The notes below the pieces were generated by a model. That model was not told the DNA's origin. It saw only the letters and a program-made list of their open reading frames with translations, and searched no databases. Shown in pieces: positions 11,828 to 24,549 of a stretch of 43,923 nucleotides of DNA (within the stretch, counting starts at the first letter, position 1; each line of letters begins with the position of its first letter). Source of the stretch: Davidsoniella eucalypti (Eukaryota > Ascomycota > Sordariomycetes > Microascales > Ceratocystidaceae). Both the position numbers and the translations under genes were made by a program. Location: assembly GCA_004009845.1 (NCBI GenBank), contig RMBW01000161.1, forward strand, positions 1 through 43,923, given 5' to 3'.

Positions 11828-13265
11828 GTTTGTGTATGTAAATAACTACGAGGTATGAAGACATGGGGATGGGTCAAGTGTAGTCGTACCCAAATTAAAA
11901 GGGTAACGTGTATTTTTTTCAACTTTCGTCTTTGATAGTGTCAACTCATGACAATACTGTACAATATAATAGTAGACTCTAAAAGATATGAACAAAACTT
12001 CAATTCCTTTTGCTTATACATATGTATTATGCTTATATACACTGTTAGTTCACTAATTTCTACTCTACGCGCGCGGTTTTTTCTGAACACCCTCATTCTC
12101 TAGCTTACCTTACATGCAACATATGCATTTTTGTATTTGTATTTGTTATTATTAACGAGCGCATGTACATAGTATTGTGTATTTTTATAGTCATGCGGAT
12201 AAGCCGTGACCTATGCTGACTGTTGAACTAGCGAAAAACAAACAAAACTGGCATTGCTGACAGCCTTGGTTATGTCTGTGTTGGCTTTGGAAGGCGCGGT
12301 ACAGCGGCATAAGTACATATACATATGTACATAGTACATCCAAAGAAAGGCATACTAATGGTAAGTAGGGTGTCTAATCCCACTCGCCGTTTTATTCAAA
12401 GAAGGCGGCGGTTAAAGGCATTCCTTTTTTTCACAGCCATTTCCTAAAAATAGCATATCACGTAAGCTTGGTACAAAGTGCATTTTGGCGCAGGAGTTCA
12501 TGTATCTAAATTTTTGACTATATTCAAAATCTTCGATTGCTTAGATTGTTAGGGTAATACGGGCTATTAACCCCGCTAATTAATGATATCTAAGCTAACA
12601 CTAAGCTAATAATCATAGCACACACCACCACATATGCCAGCATGTCACCTACTTCTTATAGACAAAGACAAAAGTAAAGAAGACAAAACGAATAATACAT
12701 AAAAATAAACAATAGTAGTAGTAGAAATATTGCAACTAGGCTATATTGTGACAAAGAGTTATAACTCTTATGTTACTGTAATACAATACTCTCGATCCTC
12801 TTGCGAGGGCTTAAACGGTCTTGGTGAAGCTTTTAGTAATGGGTGAAGACAAGATAGAAATGTTTAAGGAGAGCCAAAAGAAGACGCGAGTAGTAAATGA
12901 AGAAGACAAAAGAGACAAAACATATGGGTAAAGGGGGCGACCCCAGAGTGTATCAAACGACAGCTCATGAGAAGAGAACAAGAGCAAAAGCGTGTGGATA
13001 AAAGGAAATAAAAGAAGAGGCCGTCAAAAAAAGGGAATGAGAATAGAATAGAAGAGTAATAATACGAAAGAAGGAGAAAAAAAACGAGACACAAAAAAAG
13101 AAGAAGGATATCATGACGTGGAGGTGAGAAGATGCAGGAAAGAAGAAAAGATTTGGAGACAAACAGATACAGGTCATATCGTAACAGAATAGCGTAACGA
13201 AAGAAAAAGAGATAGTCGAATATTGGACAAAGAAAAGAAATATAAGTAGGGTATGTGTATGGTGC
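11828..13265. other. Intergenic AT-rich spacer with a purine-rich block
   Basis: The 3' UTR of the mitoribosomal gene presumably occupies the first few hundred bases. From 12,640 to 13,250 the plus strand is A/G-rich (many AGAAGA runs), so the minus strand is C/T-rich downstream of the orphan PH-like exon. No gene, tRNA or repeat is recognised. Confidence 0.45.
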
Positions 13266-13535
13266 TTAGATCATGCTGCCATTAACTCTGACCTCGAAGC
13301 CCTCACCCTTTTGCTTCATGGCCTTGGCTAGCATGAGTTCACGCATCCATGTCATTTGCTGGTTGCGGCTCTTGACGGCAAAGTGATGAGTCTTGCCAGT
13401 ACCGTTAGTAGCACCATCAGGCGCAGGGATAGAGGAAGCAGAAGAAGCAGAGGAAGAAGGAAGGCTGAACAGGCCTAGCTGGCCCTGGCCAACCTTCAGT
13501 TGCCTACTCCTGTCGTCGACCGATCTTGATTGCGT
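13266..13535 (-). pseudogene. Orphan C-terminal exon of a PH-domain-like protein
   Basis: On the minus strand a 90-codon open stretch ends at the stop codon 13268-13266. After a Ser-rich linker it contains KTHHFAVKSR, then MTWMRELMLAKAMKQKGEGF, and ends VNGSMI. The last beta strand plus an amphipathic helix with a conserved Trp is the usual end of a pleckstrin-homology domain. The very regular C-terminus looks selected rather than random. An in-frame TGA lies just upstream (13538-13536), so the exon must be reached by splicing; AG acceptors exist in CAATCAAG and GAGTAG. Beyond that the minus strand shows no convincing upstream exon for at least 1 kb. It is either the last exon of a gene whose body was lost, or a gene with a long intron. 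PH family assignment is moderate. Confidence 0.5.
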
Positions 13536-16500
13536 TCAGCCTAGCATTAACACTGTTGGGCAACATACATAGATATGCAAAGAAAGGGCCGAGAATATCC
13601 AGCTACGGCGGCAGTAAGTAGCAAATGCCATCCCAGCTTCATGGAGGCAGACAGAGTCATAGTTAGTAGTTCTATCCGAGCCCATTATTACTACTACATA
13701 CCACCAACAGTAGTTCCAAGGTGGCATGGGCCACCAGCCAACTATTGAACTACGCTGCGTCATTGCCCTCTCGCAATAAGTAGTGGTAGCTTAGCTGCTC
13801 GAGAAGAAGACACAATGATCCGATTTTGAAAAGCTAAAAGGGCTCAAGTCAGCATGGTAGGTGAGAAAAATATGTGAAAGTGCCACTCAGCACGCCCCTC
13901 CCCCAGTCTCGATAAAACTCACATGGTCTAATACAAATCTACGCTGAGCAGATTCCATTATGAGAGTGTTAGCCGTACTGTGCATTCTCAATCCGTCTGG
14001 TCACTCCCCTGGTCTTCTCCTCTTTCCGTCTATCGAGCTTGACTCACAGCGGGCCTTTGTTTTCTTTCATGTTTATTCATTTTTTTTCTCCATCCACAGA
14101 AGAAAAACGATATACACGGATAGTAACAAAAAGAACTACAAAACAGACACTCCTAGACGAACAGGGCTCGCAAAGACCTTTTGACCTAGGACACGAGGAT
14201 GGAAAAGCTTGCGTATTTGGTTCTTTCTCTCCCTTCCGGCACTCTCCGCCACTATATGTAATCACTATTGCTCACTTGAACTATCGAGCACTTCGGCTAT
14301 TAGTGATTTTCTTCTTTGTGCCGGGGCGTAACAATCACCGACACCATAGTTCTCCCACTCCCACACTAGCTTGGCTTCTTCTTAGCTTGCCTGTTTGTCT
14401 GACAAGACAATGTGTCGTACAATTTTTCTAGGTTCAGGCAGAAAAAATGCATCCCATCCTCGGACTCGGACGAACAAACCGCTAATTCAGTAGGATGGCG
14501 GTCCGGCTTTGCAGCATAAAAGCAAGCAAAGCTACGCCTGCCTGCCTCTATCTGTCTATTTGTCTGTCTGTCGTCTGTCATCCTATCCGTTCTCTAACAT
14601 CAAAATTGATGCCACACCTGATTTTTGCCTTCCTTTTAAAAAAGGATAAACAGTTACTCTTCTTCTCCATCACATTTTGCATGTCATGCTCTGCAAAGCC
14701 GAGTCCTCTATCCCTGTCTAACTATTGTTTATCTTCCCAAGACCTTCCTTGTTCTTTTTGTTTGTTTCCGTGTGATAGTGGTGGGGTTTTGACCATTTTG
14801 CTTTTTTTGGCCTTCTCTATCCATTGTGAATGTGATGAAAGAAATTACAATTGTTCTGGCCCCAGGTCAAAATGTCGAGGGTTTATGTGACGAGGATATC
14901 TTTCCCACACAAGCTCATTGGCTTTCGTTACTCAATCTTTTACTCGCATAACGTGTCATTGATACAGTCCGGGGTCGTCCTAATTACGACTTTCATGGCA
15001 ATGAATAGCACACTTCTTCAAATATGACATAAGTAGAACTAATTGGGCTATCAGAGACGCCGTTTGTACAGATAGTTACCTGTGAAACCACACGTCGAGA
15101 TTACACATTTATAAAGAAACTAGTCGATCATTCTGTACAAGTTTCTAGTCTTTGTCTTTGGAAGAAATGAACAGGTTTCAAAACAGCGAGCCTCGCTTCG
15201 CTTATGACTCTGTACAGCTGATACTGGCTATTCTCGGTCATGATCTTCGTGGGCTCGCGCGTTCTACGGCAAACTCTGAGTTTAAGGACTAGTCGCTAAC
15301 TCCAGCCACAAGCAACCGAGCGCCACATAATGAATAGTCATTGCCTCGTCAATTGCTATATGGGATATCGGTATCACGATTACATCAAATTAAAGCTTCA
15401 TGTACTTAGTCGAGATCAAATAGCGTAATCGATATGTAGTATAGTTCCATATTTGGAAGTGGTAGACGGCCACGTAGATTGCCCGGCTTCAAGGGAATGA
15501 GTATCTTTTGTCCTTTGCTTCTTATATCATTTCCCGAATGAGAATAGGCTATAACCAACTTATACAAGTGCTCTATAGCTCCATAGGATTAATGAATAAA
15601 AAAATTAAGAAAACTTTATACAAGTGACAACAAAATCACAGCCCCGATGCAGCACTCGCTTCGACTTCATGTTGCCATAGCTTCTAATCCGAGGCATGGC
15701 AGCGAAGCGGTACGCGATTAGTTACTATCACTATCACAATTACAATCACAAATTGGCGGCCGATTTGCATTGTTTCTGGGCTATATTGTAATAAGAGGAC
15801 ATAATGCTCAGGAAGCACATACCAATTCCGGCTTAGACCATCGGTTTTGCAGAGCCCGTTGGAAACAGAAGAAAAAAGGTAAGAAAATAGCTCGGCAATA
15901 GAAGCTCATTGTCGATTACAATTCTATACAGTAGAGTGGCGTAGCAATACCACTACGGACACACTTCTGCGGTATTTCTATCTTCTTGTCCAGAGCTTTA
16001 CATTCCAGGACAAAGCGACGGAAAAAAAGGAAATAATTTTTCAACAAGGAAGAAAAAAGGAAAGAAATACAAAGCCCTATTCCCTATGAATCCCACTAAA
16101 CGAGTACTGAAATGGCCACTAACACCCAGTCAATCTCTAGAATCAGAAGTAGGACAGGAAGAAACAGGTAGCAAAACAGCCAAGTACAGTGGAATAGAAT
16201 GACTGCCAGTATTTGTGATCAGGGTTGGTTCTCTGTCAGCAGTATTAGTACAACAAGATCAGCATAGTCGAGCAGAACAGAAAAAGTAACTATGACCCCC
16301 GCAGTGTTCACGATGATACAGACACCCCCATCTCAGACAAACAGATACAGATACAAGCCCTGAGCAGATCTTTTGTGTTTCTGTATGGGTGGGTACATTA
16401 AAGAGTTGCATATACATTACATATGTGTATCTATATGTAAGTGCGTGAGTTAATGATACTGTATTAACATGGTGTGGATGGGCAGCCACACCCAAGCCAT

Positions 16501-17053
16501 AACCTACAGATTCTCCGCCATCGTCACCACTTCTCCTCCCCTCAGTCTATCCTTCCTATTGCTTCTTCTTCCGCTGCTAAAGCTAGCTGCTAGTTCCGTA
16601 CAGATACATCGCTTACGACTAGACCCGGTCAACGTAGCAATATAGTGTCCGAAGTCTGAGAGCAGGAAGAACACGGACTAAGACAGGCTAGCAACCGGGG
16701 AGCGCCAAAAAAAAGCTAATGATTTCCTATGAAGAATTGCGCATCTGCGCATAAACTACGCCGGGGAACTTGGGAAGCGTGGTGAACTAGCGAAGATGAC
16801 TAGGAGAGCCATATATTAATGATGGAGCTGAAGTCCCTTTCACGATCCATATCATAAGAAAGAATACTGAAAACTAAGGAGTTTCGAGAGAACAGGAAAA
16901 TAGCTTGAATCATAACAGACGATCATAAAGAACTGGGAACTCTCTTGAGGATAGACATGCATGTCTAATAGCCGGCAAAATAAGCCGTACAATATCAAAA
17001 ACTAGCAAAAAGAGAACTTTCCTAACTGATTCTAGGCAAGTCCATATAGGCGT
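13536..17053. other. Gene-poor stretch, no supported gene
   Basis: The part 13,900-14,880 is C/T-rich on the plus strand and resembles a fungal promoter/leader, but no coding region follows it. From 14,900 the sequence is AT-rich with frequent stops in all frames. I looked for transposase, reverse transcriptase, tRNA and 5S rRNA signatures and found none I can defend. Confidence 0.4.
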
Positions 17054-17154
17054 GCCATAACCATGAATCGAACATGGGTCACGTCGGATAATCCGTAGAA
17101 ATTCATGGGTATGAAAGCCACAACGACGTATTCTAACCACTAAACTATTATGGC
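17054..17154 (-). tRNA. tRNA-His (GTG) with a ~30-nt intron
   Basis: On the minus strand the acceptor arm GCCATAA (17154-17148) pairs with TTATGGC at the 3' end. Next come the A-box-like TAGTTTAGTGG and an anticodon stem CGTCG pairing with CGACG. The anticodon loop begins TTGTGG, with GTG at positions 34-36. About 30 bases, from CTTTCA to GGATTAT, interrupt the loop between positions 37 and 38, the universal place for nuclear tRNA introns. The T arm CCATG-TTCGATT-CATGG is perfect. A73 follows, and a genomic G sits at -1. The arms closely resemble yeast tRNA-His. A CTTTTTG run about 45 bases downstream may terminate Pol III. A LINE tail begins roughly 50 bp upstream of its 5' end. Confidence 0.9.
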
Positions 17155-17205
17155 CAGTATTCCTGGGGATCACGATCTTAAGAGCACTCTTGAGGCGTCT
17201 ACAGC

Positions 17206-17437
17206 GTTTTTTTTTTTCTTTCATAGGGTTAACCAGTCTAGTTCATATGCTGGTAGTCATATGATCTTTATCATTCAAGAACTACAGGGTTCTCGAACGG
17301 AAGACATTAAGATATGTCCGGTAATCGATTCGGCATCGGAGAATCTTGAAAATCCAAGGCCGACCTTGGATATACAAACCATAGATTCGTCGTCCCATAT
17401 CTCTATTTAGGTAGACGTTAGATATAATCAAATCAAA
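17206..17437 (+). mobile_element. Diverged 3' tail of a LINE
   Basis: A T-run is followed by GGAAGACATTAAGATATG, TCCGGTAATCGATTCGGC and ATTTAGGTAGACGTTAGATA, then ATAATCAAATCAAA. These align in order with the 3' end of the LINE at 36.4-36.5 kb, at lower identity and with small insertions. No coding part remains. The element is therefore an old, heavily 5'-truncated copy on the plus strand, lying just upstream of the divergent tRNA-His. Confidence 0.75.
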
Positions 17438-20400
17438 GTCGTCCCATATCTCGACCTCCTAATAACCCCATGAATGGACTTGACTATGATCATAGCGATA
17501 TAGCAAAGCCATGACTAGCCGCCTTCACCATAGGATCATATTCAAAGACATGTGGTCTTTTGTAGTTTCCATGTCATTCTCAGACAATCAGCTATTCATG
17601 GCCTGAAGAACCAAGACATACACACAAGGCAGGTTCAAGTGAAGACTAGTGTATAAGCTGCGATATTCTGGGGGCGATAGGGCTCCACGAGATGTGAGTC
17701 TAGGATTCTTTTTTTTTTTTTTCACGGCATAAAAAACAGGCAGTTCATGTCCATCCTAAGACATTGCTCAGGATCTTGCGTGCTGTCTTGATTTTTTTCT
17801 TCAATGTGCGAATGAATACCGAAAGAGCCTCATGTCGAGTTCTCGTGCCAAACATCAAGGGAGAGGACAAGATACACGTTGTCTCTTGTTGGTATGCCTA
17901 TTTTAAATCGACCCCGTGATCTTACCACCAAGTCTTTTTGTAGCTCTGTACGCCGGAGTTGGTGTCTAGTGATTGGATGGTGCACAAGTTTGTGTATACA
18001 CACAAGAAAGGGAGAGGCGTTTCTTGGTAAAACACCGATAATTATTCGGCTTTAGATGATGTTGTATATCGTGACGCGGAGCCTATGGATTATATTGGTT
18101 GAGGAAAGTTGGAATCATAGGAATATGTCGGTATATGTCGGTATATTAGTAAAGACTTTTATGCAATATAATCTTATATAATGATTGTATCAAGAGAGCG
18201 TTCTGGCCGCTCGGCTTATCATGACTATGGTTGTTAGTGTGTAGACTTCATTAAGTCGGAAGCAAACCTTTAAGTTCAACGATATATTGATTACAACATC
18301 TTGCAAGTGAGGATTTTGGGAATATATGATGCGGCTATGGTCGAAGTATTTATATATGATTCATAGCATTTAGTTTGGCGCTCAATGTACAATATGTAAA
18401 TGTCTTTAGAAACAATCTATTCATCACACAGATACAACAAGAACAGGGCATGCTTGTCCTGCTTTTCACATTCACAGTACCATTTCAATATAAGGAACTA
18501 CACTTGTTGTTAATTGATCACTGTACGGACACATTTACAGGCGGGTTTGTACAGTGTCGTATTTGGTTGTGTCGTTTACGGGCTGCCATATTTTATTTCA
18601 ATACTTTCAATACTTTCAGTTGTATCTGTTTACATGCACTACTCGTAGAATGCAAAAACCAACAAATATCTCTTTGAGAGTTAAAGTTGGTTACTGGAGG
18701 TTACTTTAATACAACCTTAGATACAACTATTGTAGCCAGTATTACATGAGATCAGCTGGGTTAATTAGTACGTACAGATACATATCTAGTCCCCGATCAT
18801 CGCTGTTCGTTCTATCACATCAAAGCACTGCAGTAAATAGTGTCAGCAAAAAGATGGCATACATTACGAAAACAGGATGCATATTTATCTCCTCTTCTTT
18901 CAAAAATAGCAGCATCGACAGCAAGTATGATCGACAGAAGTCCCTTTAACCATCCAACTACCACCCTTCCTACTCTACGACTCTGTTGGTGGCCTGTAAA
19001 AGCGTACGCTATAGGTCAGATCAGATCACAAAGGCTGTAGTTAGAAGAACCGGAGCTGCAAGCCTCAGATATGGTAGCAGTAGGATAGAGAAAATAGCGT
19101 GAAGAGTGAATAAAGTAACAAATTATGTGATTATTCTACTCATAGAATCCAAGCGCCCAGCCTCCCAAGAGACAGCCAATAGCACAACAGAACCGTTGCT
19201 TATTATGAATTAGTAGTACTCTTTCTTTCGTCATTTTTTTCTATTCTTATTTTCGATTCTTAAAAAAACCCCATTTTTTGCTACAGGCCGGAATCGGGAG
19301 CTGTAAATACACGTTGCTATCGAAACTAGTGTAATTTTTTAAACAATAGGGACCTTGAATATGAAATGTAATCAAGCCTTGAAAAAAGCCTCAGAGCCCA
19401 TTTGATATCGAGATATGTACCTGCTAGACCTCGTACTGAACTCAGTCTAACATGAAGGTAGATCAAATGACATTAAACAGTATAGAAATCCAAGGCGTGA
19501 TACCAAGAGAATTAGTGTAATCAATAACACAAATGTATTATCCAGTCAGCGTTGAAATCGTCAAGCGTCGTTGAGTTTGACAAAAAACAAGCAGGCTTCA
19601 GGCTTCGAAGTTTTCAGGCTAGTTCCCTGTAACAGAAAAAAAGAAGAGGTGTTCAAGTAAGGGTTAGATGTACCCTCTATAAACGGGTCAAGGATAAATT
19701 AGAAGGGAAACCCCTACTAACCTTCTGTAAAATAGCCGACATGGGCACTATTCCCATAGCGGGATCGCGGTTGTTTAACAGCTTTTAATTGGCTAGGCCA
19801 AGGGAGCACTTGTTATGCAGGCTTTAGGCCCAGATCAGCTTAATCGTTGCAACTCCTCTTTCAACCTCTTGCAACGACCGACATTCGTTGTTAAATGGGA
19901 ATGAGTAAGTTGGGCTGTGAAAGTTGCCTTCATTCCGAGCCTCTGCTGAGTACAAGAGCCGAGAGACCAAAGGTATTGCGTCTGGAATTCTCCGTATTAC
20001 TCGAAACCAAGCTAATGGACTAAGCAAGCTCTCCTATACATAATGTCTAATTGTTGATGTTCAACAACAAAGTTATACATCGTTACGGCTATTATGTAAA
20101 ACTATCTGTAGGTTATTAAGCAGCCATACCCCATGCCCCCTACAGCTAGGCGCTAAAATCGGTTGGTCCCGCGATGCTGATTGCTGTGTTTTCTGATGTT
20201 TAATCAAATCACACAGTCACACTTGCAATGGCCAATGAGAAGAAAGAGAGCAGTTATTGACCAGGACATGGATACTATGACCTATGAAGGGTATATTCCT
20301 CTTCTTCCAGTTAGTGGTCTTTTATTAGAAAAAAATGTTTTTAGCTCACGCCGGACTTTGCCTAGGCAATGTCTTGTTAGGTTGGATGCCTTTTCATTCT

Positions 20401-23400
20401 GTAAATTCGATAGCATGTCCTGTATCATGTAGTATCGAGCTAGAGAGACATGATATCTATCTTGACTCTATAGCCCTCCGCCAAAGCCCTGGTCCTTGCT
20501 ACTTTCTTCAAGATGCTCCAGTCTATGCCTTGATCTCGTCAAGTGATCGAAGAATTCTAGACTGTCTCTCGGGTCAATACCAAGCCAGTGAAGAGAATGG
20601 TTTTGAAGAAAGAGGATAAGCTAACGAACAGAGACAAATGGTGTTCCGTCATTTTCCCCAATGGTGCAAATAACACAAGGCCTACATGGTGGAAGAAAAA
20701 AAAAAAAGGTCTACAACGTCACTAGGTCTAGAACCCTCCCCCATTTCGCCTCCGCTTAGGCATATTTCACTAATATTCATAAGAACTTTGGAGCGGTGAA
20801 GAATGGCCACTCAATCGTTCACACCCTCGACAAGGCTAGACAGTCCTCGAACACAAAAGATCTCACATACAAATACAAATACGTATATTCGCCATCTCGC
20901 ACTACACTTCTCGAAATAGCCGATGATAAGCTGTAGACTTCAGAAAGACGAACAATTTCGGTCTAGTCACAAGTGCCTCAATATTGACGTTGTTCTTGTT
21001 TGGAAATTAAACCGTGGCAATGTCTCCTCTTGAACTAATAAGGATAAAATTCAAATAGGGCTATCTCTTTCTTTTACTCGTCTATCGGCAACTAAATTCA
21101 AATAACTGCCTGCTTAGTATTTGCGGAGAGACCAATAAAAATCTTACAAATCCATGTCCAGGCTGTATAGGACAGGCTGTCTGAGGTATCTTAATCTTTT
21201 GTATGGGTGGAAGGTCCAGCAAGTACGCTATCTCTAATACTATATTACAAGATGGGGAACCAATGGACGAGATTATACTTCCATAGGCATTTGGAGAAGA
21301 GATAGAGAAATATATGAACTTTAAACTCGGTGGTATTGTATGTCTTATCTGAGCATTGTTGTAAGCCGAGTCTGCCTATTATAGACTAGTTTGACAAAAG
21401 GCTAATTTCAAGTAGCAAATCAGAGACTCAAAAACGACTGAATGAGCCGTGTTATCTGAATAAAATTAAAAATCAAAAAAAGACCGTTCAATCCGAAGGG
21501 TCACAAGCTTTCCTTTCCGTTGGCCCTTGTGAAAATTAAAGCAATAACGAGAGGTTATCAATTGGCATGTCACTAGTACTAATATTTAGTGCACTGTAGA
21601 AAACAATGCTATTGATTTGCCAGACAGTCGGACTTATTGTTCAGTTCGGGTCAATGTGATAGTTAGTCACCAAAGTTGATCATCAGGCTAACTATAATTT
21701 TCTCTGTATAGCGTGCCATGGGGGAAAAAGAGATGATGATACGGAAAAAGCATAACATTCTGACAAATCACAGTTGTCGAAAAGCACGATACTTGGTTTA
21801 AGCTAAACATGGAGGATTACGAAGCTTGGGCTCTACCTTTTTGTCTCGGTTTATTAATGGGTTCATCTCATGACAGGGCAGCCAGCCATATACACCCCTC
21901 CATTTGCTTCCCCTCTTTATTCCATCATAGCATGATATGAAATAACGAAGTATATATACCAAAAACAAGGCTTCAATGGAGCTATTTATCATCTGTTTGG
22001 AGGTAATAAATTCACAGGGTGTTGGTTTATAGAGCGAAATACGGTTAGATCTTGAGTTAATATCACAATCTAGAGCTAATGGATATCTCGAAAGCGAGTG
22101 TTAATAGTTGTGGTTGGTTAGAAATCTAAGACTACCTAAGCATAGACGGTGTGAGAAACAACTTAATAGTTTGGAACATGAACGTCCGTTGTCATTACTG
22201 CTGTGGAAGGGTTCATAACCCTAAGCATACGATGCAAAATGCCCAAGTTCTTCACGTTAAGACAACCACTGTAACTAACGTGGATCAAGTTGATCTTCTC
22301 TGTAACAACGCTTTGCATTGTGGCATTAATCCCCGAGTATATACATCATCATCTTGACTTCTACTGGAAATAATTTAACAGGCTACAGATTATGAGACGG
22401 TACGACTGATACTGTCTGACTGATACCCCTATGTCGAGCAAGTTTATGAATTGCTCAAGACTATTTTAGCGTGGAATTGTTCCTTGACTTGACACGTTTT
22501 TTAGTCCTTTTCTACATCTAGAAGATGAAAGAACAGAAAGAAGTCACTAGAACATGATTCAGATTATAAGCAAATGCTGACATAGTAGGCACAAGGTCCT
22601 TTTTTTTTTTTTTTTTTTTTGATTCGTTAACAAGCAGGACAGGGTATAGTGTTTTGCTTGGAATCAACAGGCACTTTAACAAAATAGTTTTCAAGATAAT
22701 CTGTAGTTGGTCAAATAAGTCTAGGCAGTGTTTCTCTGACACAAGAGGCTTTGTTGTTTAAAGCACGGACCAGCAGCAAAGCTCACGGACATAAACAACA
22801 AAATATCAGCTTAATCCAGGGGGTCAGCTACCAGTCCTATTTCGAGTTCTAGTTTTAGGTCTTACCAAGTAGCATATCTGTAGAAAAGCAGAATAAGTGA
22901 AGAGCCAAGTGAACATGTGCACAAATCCATGCGGCTTCTTCCACATTTAGTTTTTGATTCCTTTGTTGACTTTGTTCACAGCTAACATTCAGAAAAAGAC
23001 CGCTAAGCGCGGTCGTTTCTTACTACCCTGGAATATTATGGGTCTATTGGGGGCGTTCTCTTGATAAGGCCAGATAACTAGTGATAAAGTGATATATAAG
23101 ATTCGTGCCAGAACATGGAAGAACAATTCCAAGAATTTGCAGAATCATGCGAGAACATGCGAGAACAACCACTGTGAATCTCAGAGCCTTCTTGAATCCC
23201 TCCTTAGCCCGCAGAATATGGCTGCAATATTGTAGCATCATAGTGTGATGTTCATGTTACTGACATCGCCTCCGTCGGCCCTGGATTGTGTATCGAACCG
23301 ACCAGCGGCTTCCAAAGACGGCCGTCGAGATTGAATGGGATAGGGACGGTGGAGTAGCTGATGCAACTATATATACGTATGAGACGAGATTATAGCAATT

Positions 23401-24549
23401 GTGACAGCTTCACATATCGAGCTGTAAGAGTACTTCATGCATGTAATTAGTAGGGGAAGGATGAGGTTGTTATCCTGGGAAACAAAAATACACAGACGTG
23501 CAGTAATACTGTTGCATCTTTCTGCTCGTTCTAGCAGACGTAGCAGAAGGTGGTTGCTTCTAGCGGCTGCTTGGGGCCAGACTGACGGGCCGGAGGGACA
23601 TGAACCCGGGGGTTTGAGAGATGATAGAGGCTGCAGGAAGAGGCTGTATGTCTGCTAGCACATATGTATACTATGTATAATCTAAATATGGAGTTGCCTG
23701 ACTGTCTTGCGATAGTAGTCATTTGGGGTTGATGCAATAAAGTCAGATAGTATGCACCTCTAGAAACGGAACCCCGGCCGGGCCGCTCAACATAACACAT
23801 GTGGGCAATGGCGTTTTGGGAAGTAAGACTGTTATGGTTGTTTGTTGCTATTTTCGGCCACTGTGCTGTTAGCTGTTAGTTGCCAGGTAGACTAGTGCCG
23901 ACACAACAGCCAACACAACACATAGAGAACTCTGTATGTATCTGCATGCTAACAAATAGAAGAGAGAACGATAGAATTGCTTCGGTACTGGATCCTTTCT
24001 GCAAAGCAACATATGACCAGCCAACAGACATCTACGAGCTCCCAAATCGGGAACGTACTGCTCACGTTGTGGGCTCAGTGCTACCCAATGCCAAAGAACT
24101 GCGAGATACGACTCGTTCTTTCTGTGTTTCCCCGTCCGGCCTGCTTTCTTGTCTTCTAGTAGTGTGAGATGCAAGGCAAGCTGCAAGTTCTCGAATTAGC
24201 TGCAATTATGTTTCTATAATTAGGAACAATGTTAGCTTGAAAGCGGGCAATATTGTGGCCCGGGCGTGACCAGGGGGGGGGGAGGAGGATGGACGGGACA
24301 AGTCACTGTTAGTGAGCGTCATACAGATAGTATGTAGAGGACTAACAGGACTCACAAAGGACTGCACAGCAGCAGGTTCTTGTACATAGCAGGAAGCTTC
24401 TGGCTGCAACCTGGGCGTTGCGGATCACTGCTTGCAAGCGCCGGGCTCGATGATTAGTCTGGGCTAAGTCTGGATTAGGTCTCTGGTTGGGCTGGGATGC
24501 TGCCGTCATTGGATAAGCATCAACCGTAGACTATGGCTTCGAGCAGAGT
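17438..24549. other. Seven-kilobase gene desert, AT-rich
   Basis: I see no gene, RNA gene or intact transposon here. Open frames are short, hydrophobic or low-complexity and unrelated to known families. A 21-base T run stands at 22600-22620, which could be the A-tail of an old minus-strand retrocopy, but no body is recognisable. From about 23,250 the base composition becomes more even toward the promoter of the downstream transcription factor. A run of nine G lies near 24,273. Confidence 0.45.

Noticed and set aside
18690..18770. Peptide TLDTTIVASIT resembling the first helix of an MFS transporter
   Set aside because: The match is about a dozen residues and is followed by stops. No other transporter segment appears within 1 kb, so chance cannot be excluded.
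22600..22620. 21-base T run as proof of a retroposed gene
   Set aside because: No body, target duplication or coding similarity was found beside it.
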